From DSOI01 sp041394885 (GTDB taxonomy: Bacteria > Acidobacteriota > Terriglobia > Bryobacterales > Bryobacteraceae), in NCBI GenBank assembly GCA_041394885.1, contig JAWKHI010000019.1, positions 1-64,000 of the forward strand: DNA of 64,000 nt, read 5' to 3'. The notes beneath the pieces were generated by a model. The model saw nothing but the letters and a program-made list of their open reading frames with translations. It had not been told where the DNA came from and searched no databases. Every line of letters begins with the position of its first letter. The stretch's first letter is position 1. The position numbers and the translations under genes were made by a program. Below, one piece after another: positions 1-9,079 of the stretch.

Positions 1-684
1 ACGGCGCAAGGAGAGGTCATCGAGGCGGATCGCTTTGTTGGGATCCTGATAGAGCCGGTAGGGATCGTGCGCCTTGCCGAGGAACCCGGCCGCTCCGCCT
101 TTGCCGATGATGCTCGATTCCTGAAGCGGGCGCGGCATCTCGACGAACGGAAGCATGGGGCCGTCGGGTGGAAGCATGTGTCCGATGTGACAGCCCATGT
201 GAGGAAAATCGCGAGGCGAGGGCGGCTCGAGCTGCCCGGAGGGGGAGACCTTGTCGGGGGCCCAGCCCGTCATCATCTGGTACATTGCCGCTGTGTGATT
301 GAACAGGCCCACCGGCGTGTAGGACATGGACCGGATGAGGGTGACTTTGTCCATCGCTTCGGCGAGCATGGGCATGGTCTCGGAGACCTGAATGCCGTCC
401 ACCTTGGTCTTGATGGCTTTGAATTCACCGCGGATATTGGCGGGGGCCTCGGGCTTGGGATCCCAGATATCGATGTGGCTGGGTCCTCCCTGGAGGAAGA
501 TCATGACCACCTGCTTGGCTTTCGGCTGAATCTTGGTATCGGCGCGGGCGGCGGCGGCGCGTGCTTCGGTCCGCAGAAAATCGGGTAAGCTGAGGCCGAG
601 AAGGCTGAGCCCTCCGGCGCGGATCAACTCCCGCCTGGACCAGCCGTCGCAGGTGCGTCCGGGTCTTCCTGGAATCGAAAGCAT
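1..684 (-). CDS. DUF1501 family exported protein (partial, N-terminal 228 residues)
   Basis: The gene runs off the left edge of the window, so only its N-terminus is seen. The ATG at 684 has a good ribosome site (AAGGAGAT) a few bases upstream. The protein opens with a twin-arginine-like signal (SRRELIRAGG followed by an LSLLGLSL core) and then QVVMIFLQGGPSHIDIWDPK, the family hallmark of DUF1501, which is related to sulfatase/alkaline-phosphatase folds. These proteins are common in Acidobacteria and Planctomycetes, usually beside DUF1549/DUF1553 cytochrome-like genes; that partner would lie outside the window. The biochemical activity of the family is not established. It is divergent from the HD-GYP/GGDEF gene that starts at 848. 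Confidence 0.88.
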   Translation of the reverse strand, partial: MLSIPGRPGRTCDGWSRRELIRAGGLSLLGLSLPDFLRTEARAAAARADTKIQPKAKQVVMIFLQGGPSHIDIWDPKPEAPANIRGEFKAIKTKVDGIQVSETMPMLAEAMDKVTLIRSMSYTPVGLFNHTAAMYQMMTGWAPDKVSPSGQLEPPSPRDFPHMGCHIGHMLPPDGPMLPFVEMPRPLQESSIIGKGGAAGFLGKAHDPYRLYQDPNKAIRLDDLSLRR

Positions 685-847
685 ACGAATGGATCTCCTT
701 CCGAAGCCGCCGGGGGACCTGGCGCGGTCACCCGGGCGGACTGCCGCTATTATACGTCGAACGATTGATCGGCAGGAACGGATTGGGAACTTAACCGCTA
801 TCCATAATGAGATTCCCTCCTACCGCCGATCCCTCCCTAAGACGGGA

Positions 848-3259
848 ATGCTCTCCGCCGCAAAATCGAATGCGTTCGTCGGAACCCTGGTTGCGCTGGG
901 GTTGCTCGCGCTGTTTCTCAGCCTGGGCTTCGGCGGAGATTTCGGATCGCCGCGTTTTCTCACCTATCTGGCCGCCGCCTTGTTGTGCACGGCGCTGAGT
1001 GCGAAATCGACGACACTGCAGGGTCCGGTTACCCTGAACGTAATCTTCATCGTTTTGGGGCTGGTGGAGTTGAGCGCGGTGGAGACGATCACGCTCGGAT
1101 GTACCCCGGCGCTGCTGCAGTGCCTGTTCAATCCGAACCAACGCAACAATTTCCGGTATATTCTGATCACGCTGGGTTCGTTGGCGGCGGCGATTGCCAG
1201 TGCGGGATTCGCGTATCGTTCCCTGCTGCCGGACTCGGCCGGTAACATACATCTTCGGCTGGCTTTGGCTGCGGTGACGTTTTTCGTGATGAATACGTTC
1301 CCGGCGGCCGCGGCGATCGGGTTGGCGGAAGGACGTCGATTTTCTGTAGTGTGGCGGGAGTCCTACCAGTGGACGTTTCCCTACTACGTGGTGGGAGCGG
1401 CGATGTCCGGCATCGTGCATCTTACCGCCGGCAGCGCGCTCAGTGGCACGATCACATTACTGGTGATCCCGGTGGTCTATCTGATCTACCGCTCATACCA
1501 TATCCAGGTGATGGCGGTCGAGCAGCAAAGGCAGCACGTGGAAAAGATCACGGACTTGTATCACCGCAGCATCGAAGGGCTGGCGCTGGCGGTGGAGGCG
1601 CGGGATTCCGACACGCGTTCGCATCTGGTGCGCGTGCAAAGTTACTCGGTGGAGGTGGCGATCCGGATGGGCCTGCCGCAGGCGGATGTGGAGGCACTGC
1701 GTGTTGGCTCGATTCTCCACGACGTGGGAAAGATGGCCGTGCCGGAGTACATCCTTTCGAAACCGGGGCGGCTTACTCCGGAGGAGTTCAACAAAGTCAA
1801 GACCCATTCGGTGATCGGCGCCGAGATCCTGACGGAGATGGGGTTTCCGGGTCCGGTTGTGGAGATCGTGCGGCATCACCACGAACGGTGGAATGGAACC
1901 GGGTATCCGAGCGGGCTGGCAGCCGAAGAGATCCCGATGGGAGCAAGGATTCTCGCCGCCACCGACTCGCTCGATGCGTTGAGTTCGGACCGCGACTACC
2001 GCCGGGCCTATCCGCTCGATCGTGCCATGGCGATGGTGGAAGCCGAAGCCGGACGCAGCTACGATCCGGAAGTGGTTCGGGTCCTCAAGGACTGCTACGT
2101 CGAAGCCGCGGCGAAGGCGCGGAGCAACCCGCGGACCCAGCAATTGGCCCGGCTGGCGGAGCGATCGGCGAACACGGCGCTTCCTGGAGCCGGATTCGAA
2201 GCCGGCGACGATCCGGAACTGGAGACGCGGCTCGAGGACTCGCTCGCCTCGGTGGCCGCGGCGCGCCGCGAAGGACGTTTACTGCTGGACCTTTCCCAAG
2301 GGTTGGTGGGAGTGACCGACGCGAGCGAGGTCTTTCCACGCGTCACGGCCTGCCTCACCGACTTGATCCCGCATGATTGCCTGGCGTTCTTCCTTCCGGC
2401 GGGCGAGGTGCTCGAGACCATCTACGCGCAGGGGGACGGAGCGGCGTACCTGTGGTCACTGCGTTCGGCCTGCGGCGACGGGCTCACCGGCTGGGTGGCG
2501 CAGGAGCGAAAGGCGATTCTCAACGGAAACCCCTCGGTGGAACCGCAGCTATCCGCCGAGGCCCAGTCCGTGCTCTCGAACTGGTCTGTCATCGCGACGC
2601 CCCTCGAAGCGCAGGGGCACGCCGCCGGGGTGCTGGCGGTGTACCGGAAACGGGTGGACGGTTTTACGGTGGATCATCTTCGCATTCTGCGTCGCGTGGC
2701 GTCGGTGGCGGAATTGGCCCTCGAGAACGCCCGCCGATTCCAGAACGCGGCGCAACTGGCCAAGACGGACCCGCTGACCAGCCTGCCAAACTCGCGTGCG
2801 CTATTCGAGGAACTGGAGCGCGAGATTGCGCGATGCCGCGAGAATGCCGGCAGCCGGTTCGGGGTGGTGGTCTGCGACCTCGACGATTTCAAGGTGATCA
2901 ACGATACGCAGGGGCATCTGGCCGGGGACGCGCTGTTGCGGGGCGTGGCACGGCGGATGAAATCGGTGGCGCGGGACCGCGATTGCATCGCGCGGATGGG
3001 CGGCGACGAATTCGTGGTGGTGCTTCCGGATGCCGATGAGCTAACGGCTACCGGCCAGCTCTGCCTGATGGCGGAGGCCATCCGGAAGGCGGGGCAAGAC
3101 GAAGAGATCGATGCGCAGTTGTCGATGAGTACCGGTCTCGCCGTGTTCCCCGACGATGGAGACGACGCTGTTTCCCTTTTGGCGGCCGCCGACCGGCGCA
3201 TGTACGCGGCGAAGTCCCAACGCGAGCCTCGCGCGGCGTCAAACGCTAGCTACGAGTAG
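848..3259 (+). CDS. Membrane-bound HD-GYP / GAF / GGDEF cyclic-di-GMP turnover protein
   Basis: The open frame extends upstream to 533, but that part overlaps the divergent gene, so I take the ATG at 848 (803 aa). Residues 1-215 form a multi-helix membrane sensor. An HD-GYP phosphodiesterase domain follows, with HDVGK near residue 292 and HHERWNGTGYP near 344; the usual D of HHExxDGxGYP is N. A GAF-like region covers roughly 450-600. A GGDEF diguanylate cyclase closes the protein, with an intact GGDEF motif at 718-722. One polypeptide may therefore both make and break cyclic-di-GMP, and one half may be regulatory. It is monocistronic by position, with recA 133 bases downstream. Confidence 0.9.
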   Translation: MLSAAKSNAFVGTLVALGLLALFLSLGFGGDFGSPRFLTYLAAALLCTALSAKSTTLQGPVTLNVIFIVLGLVELSAVETITLGCTPALLQCLFNPNQRNNFRYILITLGSLAAAIASAGFAYRSLLPDSAGNIHLRLALAAVTFFVMNTFPAAAAIGLAEGRRFSVVWRESYQWTFPYYVVGAAMSGIVHLTAGSALSGTITLLVIPVVYLIYRSYHIQVMAVEQQRQHVEKITDLYHRSIEGLALAVEARDSDTRSHLVRVQSYSVEVAIRMGLPQADVEALRVGSILHDVGKMAVPEYILSKPGRLTPEEFNKVKTHSVIGAEILTEMGFPGPVVEIVRHHHERWNGTGYPSGLAAEEIPMGARILAATDSLDALSSDRDYRRAYPLDRAMAMVEAEAGRSYDPEVVRVLKDCYVEAAAKARSNPRTQQLARLAERSANTALPGAGFEAGDDPELETRLEDSLASVAAARREGRLLLDLSQGLVGVTDASEVFPRVTACLTDLIPHDCLAFFLPAGEVLETIYAQGDGAAYLWSLRSACGDGLTGWVAQERKAILNGNPSVEPQLSAEAQSVLSNWSVIATPLEAQGHAAGVLAVYRKRVDGFTVDHLRILRRVASVAELALENARRFQNAAQLAKTDPLTSLPNSRALFEELEREIARCRENAGSRFGVVVCDLDDFKVINDTQGHLAGDALLRGVARRMKSVARDRDCIARMGGDEFVVVLPDADELTATGQLCLMAEAIRKAGQDEEIDAQLSMSTGLAVFPDDGDDAVSLLAAADRRMYAAKSQREPRAASNASYE

Positions 3260-3392
3260 GCCGCCGACCGGCGGGCGCCCTTGAAGTCAAAACCCGCTGC
3301 GTGCATCGCGGCTGAGAATTCCGCTCCCCGAGAGGCACCTTCTTCCAGGACAGGTTTGCCGAGGCACGCGTGTCCGGAAAGGTAGCATTCAT

Positions 3393-4508
3393 TTGACTAC
3401 GCAACAGCGGGAGCAGGCGCTTCACACCGCGCTTGGCCAAATTGACAAACAATTCGGAAAAGGATCCGTGCTCCGGTTGGGTTCGGGCGACGTTCAGCCG
3501 ATCGATGTGATCCCCACCGGCTCCATCGCCTTGGATTCGGCGCTGGGCGTCGGCGGATTGCCGCGCGGCCGGGTCGTCGAGATTTACGGTCCGGAGTCTT
3601 CCGGCAAAACCACGCTCGCGCTGCAAGCGGTGGCGCAAAGCCAGAAAGAGGGGGGAACCGCCGCGTTCATCGATGCCGAGCACGCCATGGACCCCACCTA
3701 CGCGCGCCGGCTCGGCGTGGACCTCGATGGTCTCCTCGTCTCGCAGCCCGATCACGGGGAACAGGCGCTCGAGATCACCGCCGCCCTGGTCTCCTCCCAG
3801 GCCGTGGACATCATCGTGGTGGATTCCGTGGCGGCGCTGGTCCCGAAAGCCGAGCTCGAAGGAGAAATGGGCGACAGTTTCATGGGCCTGCATGCCCGGC
3901 TGATGTCGCAAGCGCTACGGAAGCTGACCGGCGCAGTGTCGCGCACGAACACTTGCCTCATCTTTATCAATCAGATCCGCGAGAAGATCGGGGTCGTGTT
4001 CGGCAATCCGGAGACCACCACCGGCGGACGGGCGCTGAAGTTTTACTGTTCCATCCGGCTTGACGTACGGCGAATCGGAGCGGTGAAGGAAGGCGAGACG
4101 GTGGTGGGCAGCCGGACGAAGGTGAAGGTGGTGAAGAATAAAGTGGCGCCGCCGTTCCGCGAGGTGGAACTGGAGCTGATCCACGGCGAGGGAATCTCGC
4201 TCGAGAACGAACTGCTGGAACTGGGTGCGCAGAAGGGGCTGGTGGACAAGAGCGGGTCCTGGTACAGCCGGCGGGGAGAGCGGATGGGGCAGGGCCGGGA
4301 AGCCGCGCGGCAGTATTTGCGGGAGCACCGGGATGTGGCGGCGGCGCTCGAGGTGGAACTACGGGCCGCGTATGGACTGACCGGTGGAAAGGCCTCCCAC
4401 GGCACGGCGGCAGGCCCGGGAGACGGTAAACCGCCGCTGTTGGCGCTGGCGGAAAGGACGTCGGAGAAGCCCGCGGAAGTGTCCGCCAAACGGGCTCAGA
4501 CCGCCTGA
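3393..4508 (+). CDS. recA: Recombinase RecA
   Basis: This is a 371-residue RecA. Walker A GPESSGKTT lies at residues 66-74, the Walker B stretch is DIIVVDSVAALVPKAE, and the L2-loop signature GNPETTTGGRALKFY is present. The C-terminal tail is rich in Ala, Gly and Lys, as is usual. The start is TTG at 3393, preceded by GGAAAGG about ten bases upstream; no in-frame ATG or GTG is better placed. RecA polymerises on single-stranded DNA for homologous recombination and stimulates LexA self-cleavage. I did not find a convincing LexA box in the 130-base upstream gap. Confidence 0.97.
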   Translation: MTTQQREQALHTALGQIDKQFGKGSVLRLGSGDVQPIDVIPTGSIALDSALGVGGLPRGRVVEIYGPESSGKTTLALQAVAQSQKEGGTAAFIDAEHAMDPTYARRLGVDLDGLLVSQPDHGEQALEITAALVSSQAVDIIVVDSVAALVPKAELEGEMGDSFMGLHARLMSQALRKLTGAVSRTNTCLIFINQIREKIGVVFGNPETTTGGRALKFYCSIRLDVRRIGAVKEGETVVGSRTKVKVVKNKVAPPFREVELELIHGEGISLENELLELGAQKGLVDKSGSWYSRRGERMGQGREAARQYLREHRDVAAALEVELRAAYGLTGGKASHGTAAGPGDGKPPLLALAERTSEKPAEVSAKRAQTA

Positions 4509-4510
4509 AG

Positions 4511-4824
4511 CAGCCCTGGCGAGCCCCGAAAAGGCGATTTTACGAGGTTTCAGCCCGCTGAGTGCGCCCGAACCCCCGAAAAACAGGGGGCTCGACGCCA
4601 TTTCCTCTTGACAGCCCCCAGAACCATTGGCGAAGATAGGACAGCAAAACATTCTTGCTTGATTCTGTTTTGCACGCCCGAGTCTCACCGCGGCGCTCGG
4701 GATAGAAGCCTGAAAGCTTGGGGCGGGTTTGCGGCGATCCCTCATTCGGACGCCGGCCGGCGGCGCCCGGGCAGGCGCGATATTCGAAAACAGTTCATTG
4801 GGTAATGGAAGAAGGAGCAAACGG
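4511..4824. other. Intergenic region between recA and the HU-like gene
   Basis: No convincing gene lies here; the open frames have no family resemblance. It holds a C/G hairpin just after recA (listed separately) and a TTGACA hexamer at 4608-4613 that could be the -35 of the HU promoter, but no good -10 stands 16-18 bases after it. An AAGGAGC ribosome site sits at the right edge. Confidence 0.4.
4568..4595 (+). terminator. Possible recA terminator hairpin
   Basis: CCCCC (4573-4577) pairs with GGGGG (4586-4590) across an A-rich loop, and the stem can be extended by CGA/TCG across one mismatch. There is no clear T-run after it, so it could be a pause or processing stem rather than an intrinsic terminator. 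Confidence 0.35.
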
Positions 4825-5130
4825 ATGGCTGAAGCCAAAAAAATGACGCAGTCGCAGTTGATCAAAAAGCTCGCCGAAGGCAGTGGCCTGTCGAGCAAGC
4901 AGGTGAAGGAACTTCTGGAAGCCTACACCACCATCGTCGTTACTGAAGCCAAGAAGAACGGCGTCGCCGTGCTTCCCGGCATCGGCCGGCTTGTGAAAAT
5001 GGAACGGAAAGCCCGCATGGGCCGCAACCCCGCCACCGGCCAGGCGATCAAGATCCCGGCCAAGAAGGTGGTGAAGTTCCGCGTGGCGAAGTCCGTGAAG
5101 GACGCCATCGTTCCGCCGAAGAAGAAGTAG
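4825..5130 (+). CDS. HU-family DNA-binding protein
   Basis: The 101-residue protein has the bacterial histone-like fold. A helical N-terminus (MTQSQLIKKLAEGSGLSSKQ) is followed by the beta-arm signature GRNPATGQAIKIPAKKVVKF and a C-terminal helix AKSVKDAI. The Lys-rich tail ends PPKKK. The start is the ATG at 4825 with AAGGAGC just upstream; a longer frame to 4729 lacks family similarity. It is expected to bend and compact DNA as a dimer. A strong intrinsic terminator follows at 5162-5199. Confidence 0.93.
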   Translation: MAEAKKMTQSQLIKKLAEGSGLSSKQVKELLEAYTTIVVTEAKKNGVAVLPGIGRLVKMERKARMGRNPATGQAIKIPAKKVVKFRVAKSVKDAIVPPKKK

Positions 5131-5161
5131 CAAAACGCCCGGCCAAAAGCCAAAACAGCAA

Positions 5162-5199
5162 AACCCCCGCGACCCTCGGCCGCGGGGGTTCTGGTTTTA
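5162..5199 (+). terminator. Intrinsic terminator of the HU-like gene
   Basis: AACCCCCGCG (5162-5171) and CGCGGGGGTT (5181-5190) form a perfect ten-base stem with a nine-base loop, followed by a T-rich tail (CTGGTTTT). It also lies downstream of the convergent TatA/E-like gene and could serve both. Confidence 0.8.
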
Positions 5200-5249
5200 G
5201 ATGTCCGGCCGGCGCACGATCTTGCTGTCGCCGGGCTGTGCAAGGCCGC

Positions 5250-5420
5250 TTACGCCTGCTTTTTTTCTTCCGCCTTAACTTCATCGCCCTTCAGGGCGTT
5301 CTTGAAGTTTTTGATGCCTTCGCCCAAGCCCTTCGCCACCTCGGGGATCTTCCGACCGCCGAACAGCAGCACAGCGATTCCAAGGATGATGATTAGCTCT
5401 GGAACACCAAGACTTCTCAT
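5250..5420 (-). CDS. tatA: Sec-independent translocase subunit TatA/TatE family
   Basis: The 56-residue protein reads MRSLGVPELIIILGIAVLLF, then GGRKIPEVAKGLGEGIKNFK. That is one membrane helix, the FG hinge and an amphipathic helix, the full TatA plan. The short acidic/Lys tail is usual. The start at 5420 has GGAGG eight bases upstream and is preferred over a longer frame from 5474. It oligomerises with TatBC to move folded twin-arginine proteins. Several Tat-like precursors occur in the window (1-684, 39520-40779, 51917-53269). TatB and TatC are not in the window. Confidence 0.9.
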   Translation of the reverse strand: MRSLGVPELIIILGIAVLLFGGRKIPEVAKGLGEGIKNFKNALKGDEVKAEEKKQA

Positions 5421-5522
5421 GCGGCCTCCTTTACTACCACCCTTATTGTAGGAACCCGGTTCGAGCGGCGTCAAGCCGTACCTTTCCAGTACCTCCGCGA
5501 ACGCCGCCGCGGCCGTCCGGAT

Positions 5523-5918
5523 TTATGACCGGCCCGGCCCGGCCTTGGCGGCGCTCTCCGATTTTTCCGGAATCACCATCCGCAGCAGCCAGGACGCAAC
5601 CCAGGTGGCGATGCTGAGCAGGATGGAGCCGAAAAACGCGGCGAGGAATGTATCGATGGTGAACCCATCCACCAACGCAGCCGAGACCAGCAACAGAGCC
5701 GCGTTGATCACCAGCGTGAGCACGCCCAAGGTCATGATGCGGAACGGGAACGTCACGAACTTCAGGATCGATCCGAGGGTTCCGTTCACCACGGCGATGA
5801 CGGCGGCGGCGATCACGGCCGCCTTCACGTCGGTGAGGTGAAAGCCCTTGATGACATTGGAGACAAGCAAAAGACTGGCGGTGGAGGCGGCCCAGGTAGT
5901 GAGGATGCGGCGAATCAT
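5523..5918 (-). CDS. Phage-holin family 4 (DUF360-like) membrane protein
   Basis: The 131-residue protein has four hydrophobic helices, and VVNGTLGSILKFVTFPFRIMTLG matches the family now called phage holin family 4 (superfamily IV). The name is historical: most members are chromosomal membrane proteins of unknown role, not lysis proteins. The C-terminus is charged and Ala-rich. No phage genes adjoin it. Confidence 0.8.
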   Translation of the reverse strand: MIRRILTTWAASTASLLLVSNVIKGFHLTDVKAAVIAAAVIAVVNGTLGSILKFVTFPFRIMTLGVLTLVINAALLLVSAALVDGFTIDTFLAAFFGSILLSIATWVASWLLRMVIPEKSESAAKAGPGRS

Positions 5919-6020
5919 GACAGAACGCTCCTCGTTAGACTAGCAGTTTGGCTGGTGGCGATGCACGGCATGCGACAGGCATCAGCGCATCGACTCGTGC
6001 ATTGATACAATACTGGGTTC

Positions 6021-6413
6021 GTGATTCGATTCCTCGTTCGCCTGTTTTCGTACCTGTTCAATACAGGGCTAGCCCTTGCGCTTACTCTGCTGGGCCTCGT
6101 CGCCCTGCTCGCCGGTGCACCCGGCTTCGAGTTGTCCGCGGTTCCCTGGTGGACCGGCACCGCCTTGGCCAAGGCATTGCTCGCCGCCGGTCTGATCGGG
6201 ATACTGGCAACCTGGCTCGCCATCCGGGGCAAGGCGCGGGCACTGCTGCCTCTGTGGAACCTGTGCACGCTAGGCGTGATGATCTACGGATACTTCTGGG
6301 GCTCCTACAAGTTCGACGGCATGGACGAATTCCGTTCCACGCTGTGGACCGCCGGCGGTAACGCGCTGGCGCTGCTCGGCAGCTTCAGCCAGATGTTTCG
6401 CCGGTCGGCCTGA
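6021..6413 (+). CDS. Small membrane protein of unknown function
   Basis: The 130-residue protein has a GTG start and about four hydrophobic segments: residues 10-30, 45-66, 75-95 and a weaker C-terminal one. The loop YFWGSYKFDGMDEFRSTLW is polar and aromatic. I do not recognise a family. It is divergent from the holin-4-like gene, with about 100 bases between them. Confidence 0.65.
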   Translation: MIRFLVRLFSYLFNTGLALALTLLGLVALLAGAPGFELSAVPWWTGTALAKALLAAGLIGILATWLAIRGKARALLPLWNLCTLGVMIYGYFWGSYKFDGMDEFRSTLWTAGGNALALLGSFSQMFRRSA

Positions 6414-6549
6414 ACCTCCGCCGCATTTCCTCTGAGAGCGAACCGCTCTCAACCGCACTACCAATTCAGCCGGATCGCGCAAGTTCAGCTTCGTCTTGCG
6501 CGGCGGGCGTCAACCACCCGCAAAACCGCCACGGAGGCAATCATCGACC

Positions 6550-7410
6550 ATGCCCGAAACCGCTCGCCGAACCCGCCTGGCCCTCGAGCAAATCCGCACC
6601 ATTTGGCACGACGAGGCGCAGGTGGAAGATGCCTGGGCCGAACACTACGACAAGATCTATGAAGAGTGGCAGCCGTGCTACCGGCTCTACAAAGAGAAGG
6701 TGGCTTCCATCGTCCATGCATGCTGGCAGGAACGGCCGGGGCGGGTGCTCGAGGTTGGCTGCGGCACCGGCGCCGTGCTGTCGCAACTGGCCACGTTGAT
6801 TCCGGCCGGCCAGCTCGCCGGGGTGGATATCTCGCATCGCATGATCGAGATCGCGGCCCGCAAGCTTCCGGAAGCGTCGTTCGCGGCCAAGCAAGTGGAG
6901 GAGTACAAGTCGCCGGAGCCATTCGAGGTGGTGTATTTCTGCGGATCCCTGCACCACATGCCGGACCAGCGGCTGGTGGCCGACAGCATCCACGCGCTCA
7001 CCGCGCCCGGGGCGCGCGTAGTGGTCTGTGAGCCCAATCAGGACTGGCTCTATCAAAACGTCTGGCTCAACCGGCTGCGCCGCATTGTGAGCCCCTCGTG
7101 GATCTGGCTGCGGCTTAGCAACGCCGGCGAGATCGCAAAGATCCAACGGACCATGCGGCCCCTCGACGAACCTGCTTTCCACGAACACATCGACGCCGCG
7201 GCGGTCGTGGACACGTTCGGCAGACAGTTCGATCTTCGATCGTCGTCTTCGGATTTTCACCTCACGCGGCTGTTCGAAGGCGTCCTCACCGGCGGTTCGG
7301 GCTGGGCGCAACGCATCGGCGCGCTGCGTGAAGCCGATGCGCGCCTCGCCCGCCAGCATCCACTACGGGGCGGCGCGATCGAGATGGTGTTCGAGCGCAG
7401 GAGCTCCTAG
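6550..7410 (+). CDS. Class I SAM-dependent methyltransferase
   Basis: The 286-residue protein carries motif I VLEVGCGTGAVLSQL and the acidic residue of motif II (AGVDISHRMIEIA). The post-motif region VVYFCGSLHHMPDQ resembles Methyltransf_11/25 enzymes. The substrate cannot be read from sequence. The ATG at 6550 has GGAGG thirteen bases upstream; the open frame to 6496 is Arg/Pro-rich and unlike the family. It is probably cytosolic and stands alone between divergent or convergent neighbours. Confidence 0.85.
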   Translation: MPETARRTRLALEQIRTIWHDEAQVEDAWAEHYDKIYEEWQPCYRLYKEKVASIVHACWQERPGRVLEVGCGTGAVLSQLATLIPAGQLAGVDISHRMIEIAARKLPEASFAAKQVEEYKSPEPFEVVYFCGSLHHMPDQRLVADSIHALTAPGARVVVCEPNQDWLYQNVWLNRLRRIVSPSWIWLRLSNAGEIAKIQRTMRPLDEPAFHEHIDAAAVVDTFGRQFDLRSSSSDFHLTRLFEGVLTGGSGWAQRIGALREADARLARQHPLRGGAIEMVFERRSS

Positions 7411-7428
7411 ATACGGCGACTGCCGCCA

Positions 7429-8289
7429 CTACCGCCGCGCGAACGGATACAAGGACCGGATCGCGAGAATTCGCGCCTTCGGCACGCCCGCCGTTTCGCG
7501 ATTGTAGAACCCAACCGTCGCGTTCAGCCGGTAGAAATAGGCATCGCCCGCCTTGGCCGGGTGCCGCCCTTCCACGCCGCTCGCGCCGCCTCCGGCCACC
7601 ATCTGCCCCTCGCCTTCGAGCAGAACGTAGACCTCTTCTTCGCGGTCATGATGGTGCGGGAAGTTCGTTCCGCCCGGGGCGAACTCCATCAGGAACAAGC
7701 TGGTCACCACGTGCGCGGCCGCGATACGGTCCCGCGTACTGGACTGATCGCCGATCAGCAATTGATACAACGTCGAGGGCGGATGATTGCCCACCACCTG
7801 CTTTTTCACTTCACTGGCGTTGGCAATCGGCAACGCGTCCGGGATGCGAATCGGGGTGGATGCGGGAATCGGATACCCCATCACGAGCACCTTCAAGGGC
7901 GCGTCGCCGGTGTTGACCAGCCCATGCGCGATGGTTGGGGCCAGATACAAAAAGTCGTCCGCGCGGATGGGATGCTTCTTCCCTGCGTAAACCACTTCGC
8001 CGGACCCCGCGGTGACGTAGTAGATTTGCTCCTCCCGCGGATATTGCACCACCGGAGAGGCTGATCCGGGCGCTAGCGATGCCTCGCCGAATCGAGCGAC
8101 GCCTCTCACGATGCCCCCTTTGGTAAACAAGGGGCGGAATTCGCTGCCGGGAGCGGTGAGGTCGTCCTGGGCGACGGCGGCCTTGGAGAGCGAGGTCTTC
8201 AGGAAGGTCGGGTCCACGGGCCGTTCCGCGGCGAACAGGGGAATGGAGAGAAGGGAGAGCAGTGAAAGCGGTAGAGGGCGTTTACACAT
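7429..8289 (-). CDS. Exported two-domain cupin protein
   Basis: The 286-residue protein has a Sec signal peptide (LPLSLLSLLSIPLFAAERP) and two cupin barrels. The first has EEQIYYVTAGSGEVVY and a later HGLVN. The second has FPHHHDREEEVYVLLEGEG, a typical metal-binding His/Glu set. Cupins range from dioxygenases to sugar isomerases and the substrate is not evident. The ATG at 8289 is preferred over a GTG one codon earlier. It is divergently transcribed from the ConA-like gene, with only about 34 bases between starts. Confidence 0.8.
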   Translation of the reverse strand: MCKRPLPLSLLSLLSIPLFAAERPVDPTFLKTSLSKAAVAQDDLTAPGSEFRPLFTKGGIVRGVARFGEASLAPGSASPVVQYPREEQIYYVTAGSGEVVYAGKKHPIRADDFLYLAPTIAHGLVNTGDAPLKVLVMGYPIPASTPIRIPDALPIANASEVKKQVVGNHPPSTLYQLLIGDQSSTRDRIAAAHVVTSLFLMEFAPGGTNFPHHHDREEEVYVLLEGEGQMVAGGGASGVEGRHPAKAGDAYFYRLNATVGFYNRETAGVPKARILAIRSLYPFARR

Positions 8290-8323
8290 CACAGTAACAT
8301 CCTACTTCGATATAGTGGCCTGT

Positions 8324-9079
8324 ATGCAGCTTACTCGATCCTGCCTCCCAATTCTCGCGCTGGTGGCCGCAATGTCGGCGCACGGGCAGACAAAGTCCCT
8401 CTCGCTCGACTCCGCGTCAGGACTGACGCTTCATAACGCCGTCGCCGCGCCGGTGACCTTCGAAGGCAAGAAGGCGATCAAGGTGACGATCTCGCCGCAG
8501 GCGGCCGATGCGGATGGCGCGTCCGGCCGCTGGCAAGAAAGGGGGCAGAAAAAGGGTGGCGGACCTGGCGCGGGCGAAGCCAACCGCATGGACCATCTCG
8601 GTATCGTCGATGGCGTCGAGTTCGCCAACGGGACCATCGAGTTGGACTTGGCCGGCGAGCCCGGCTCCGGAGCCGCGGGAGGCGCGCGCGGCTTCGTCGG
8701 CATCGCATTCCGCGTCCAGCCCGATCGCAAAACCTACGACGCCTTTTATCTGCGCCCCACCAACGGACGCTCCGACGATCAGGAGCGCCGCAATCACTCC
8801 GCCCAGTACATCTCGCATCCCGCCTATCCGTGGTTCAAATTGCGCCAAGAGACGCCGTCGAAATACGAAACCTACGTCGACATCCAGCCGGCAAAGTGGA
8901 TCCACGTGAAGGTGGTCGTGGATGGGGAAAAAGCGCGGCTCTATGTGAATGGCAGCGATCAGCCGGCGCTGGTGGTGAACGACGTGAAGTCCGGCGCCGG
9001 GGGTAAGGGCGCGGTCGCCCTGTGGTTCGAGGGGTCGACGATTGCCCACTACGCCAACCTCCGTATCGAGAGCAAATAG
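8324..9079 (+). CDS. Secreted LamG/ConA-like domain protein
   Basis: The 251-residue protein has a signal peptide (LPILALVAAMSAHGQ). It then has a jelly-roll pattern typical of concanavalin-A-like folds (3-keto-disaccharide hydrolase/DUF1080 or LamG type): VEFANGTIELDLAG, FVGIAFRVQ, DAFYLRPTNGRSDD, WIHVKVVVDGEKARLYVN. The Gly/Lys-rich stretch at residues 65-85 is probably a linker. The ATG at 8324 is the first in-frame start that gives a signal peptide. Its stop abuts the GTG start of the dipeptidase gene, so the two are co-transcribed. Confidence 0.75.
   Translation: MQLTRSCLPILALVAAMSAHGQTKSLSLDSASGLTLHNAVAAPVTFEGKKAIKVTISPQAADADGASGRWQERGQKKGGGPGAGEANRMDHLGIVDGVEFANGTIELDLAGEPGSGAAGGARGFVGIAFRVQPDRKTYDAFYLRPTNGRSDDQERRNHSAQYISHPAYPWFKLRQETPSKYETYVDIQPAKWIHVKVVVDGEKARLYVNGSDQPALVVNDVKSGAGGKGAVALWFEGSTIAHYANLRIESK

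Noticed and set aside
5523..5918. Phage lysis function from the holin-4 name
   Set aside because: The family name is historical; there are no endolysin, spanin or phage structural genes near it.
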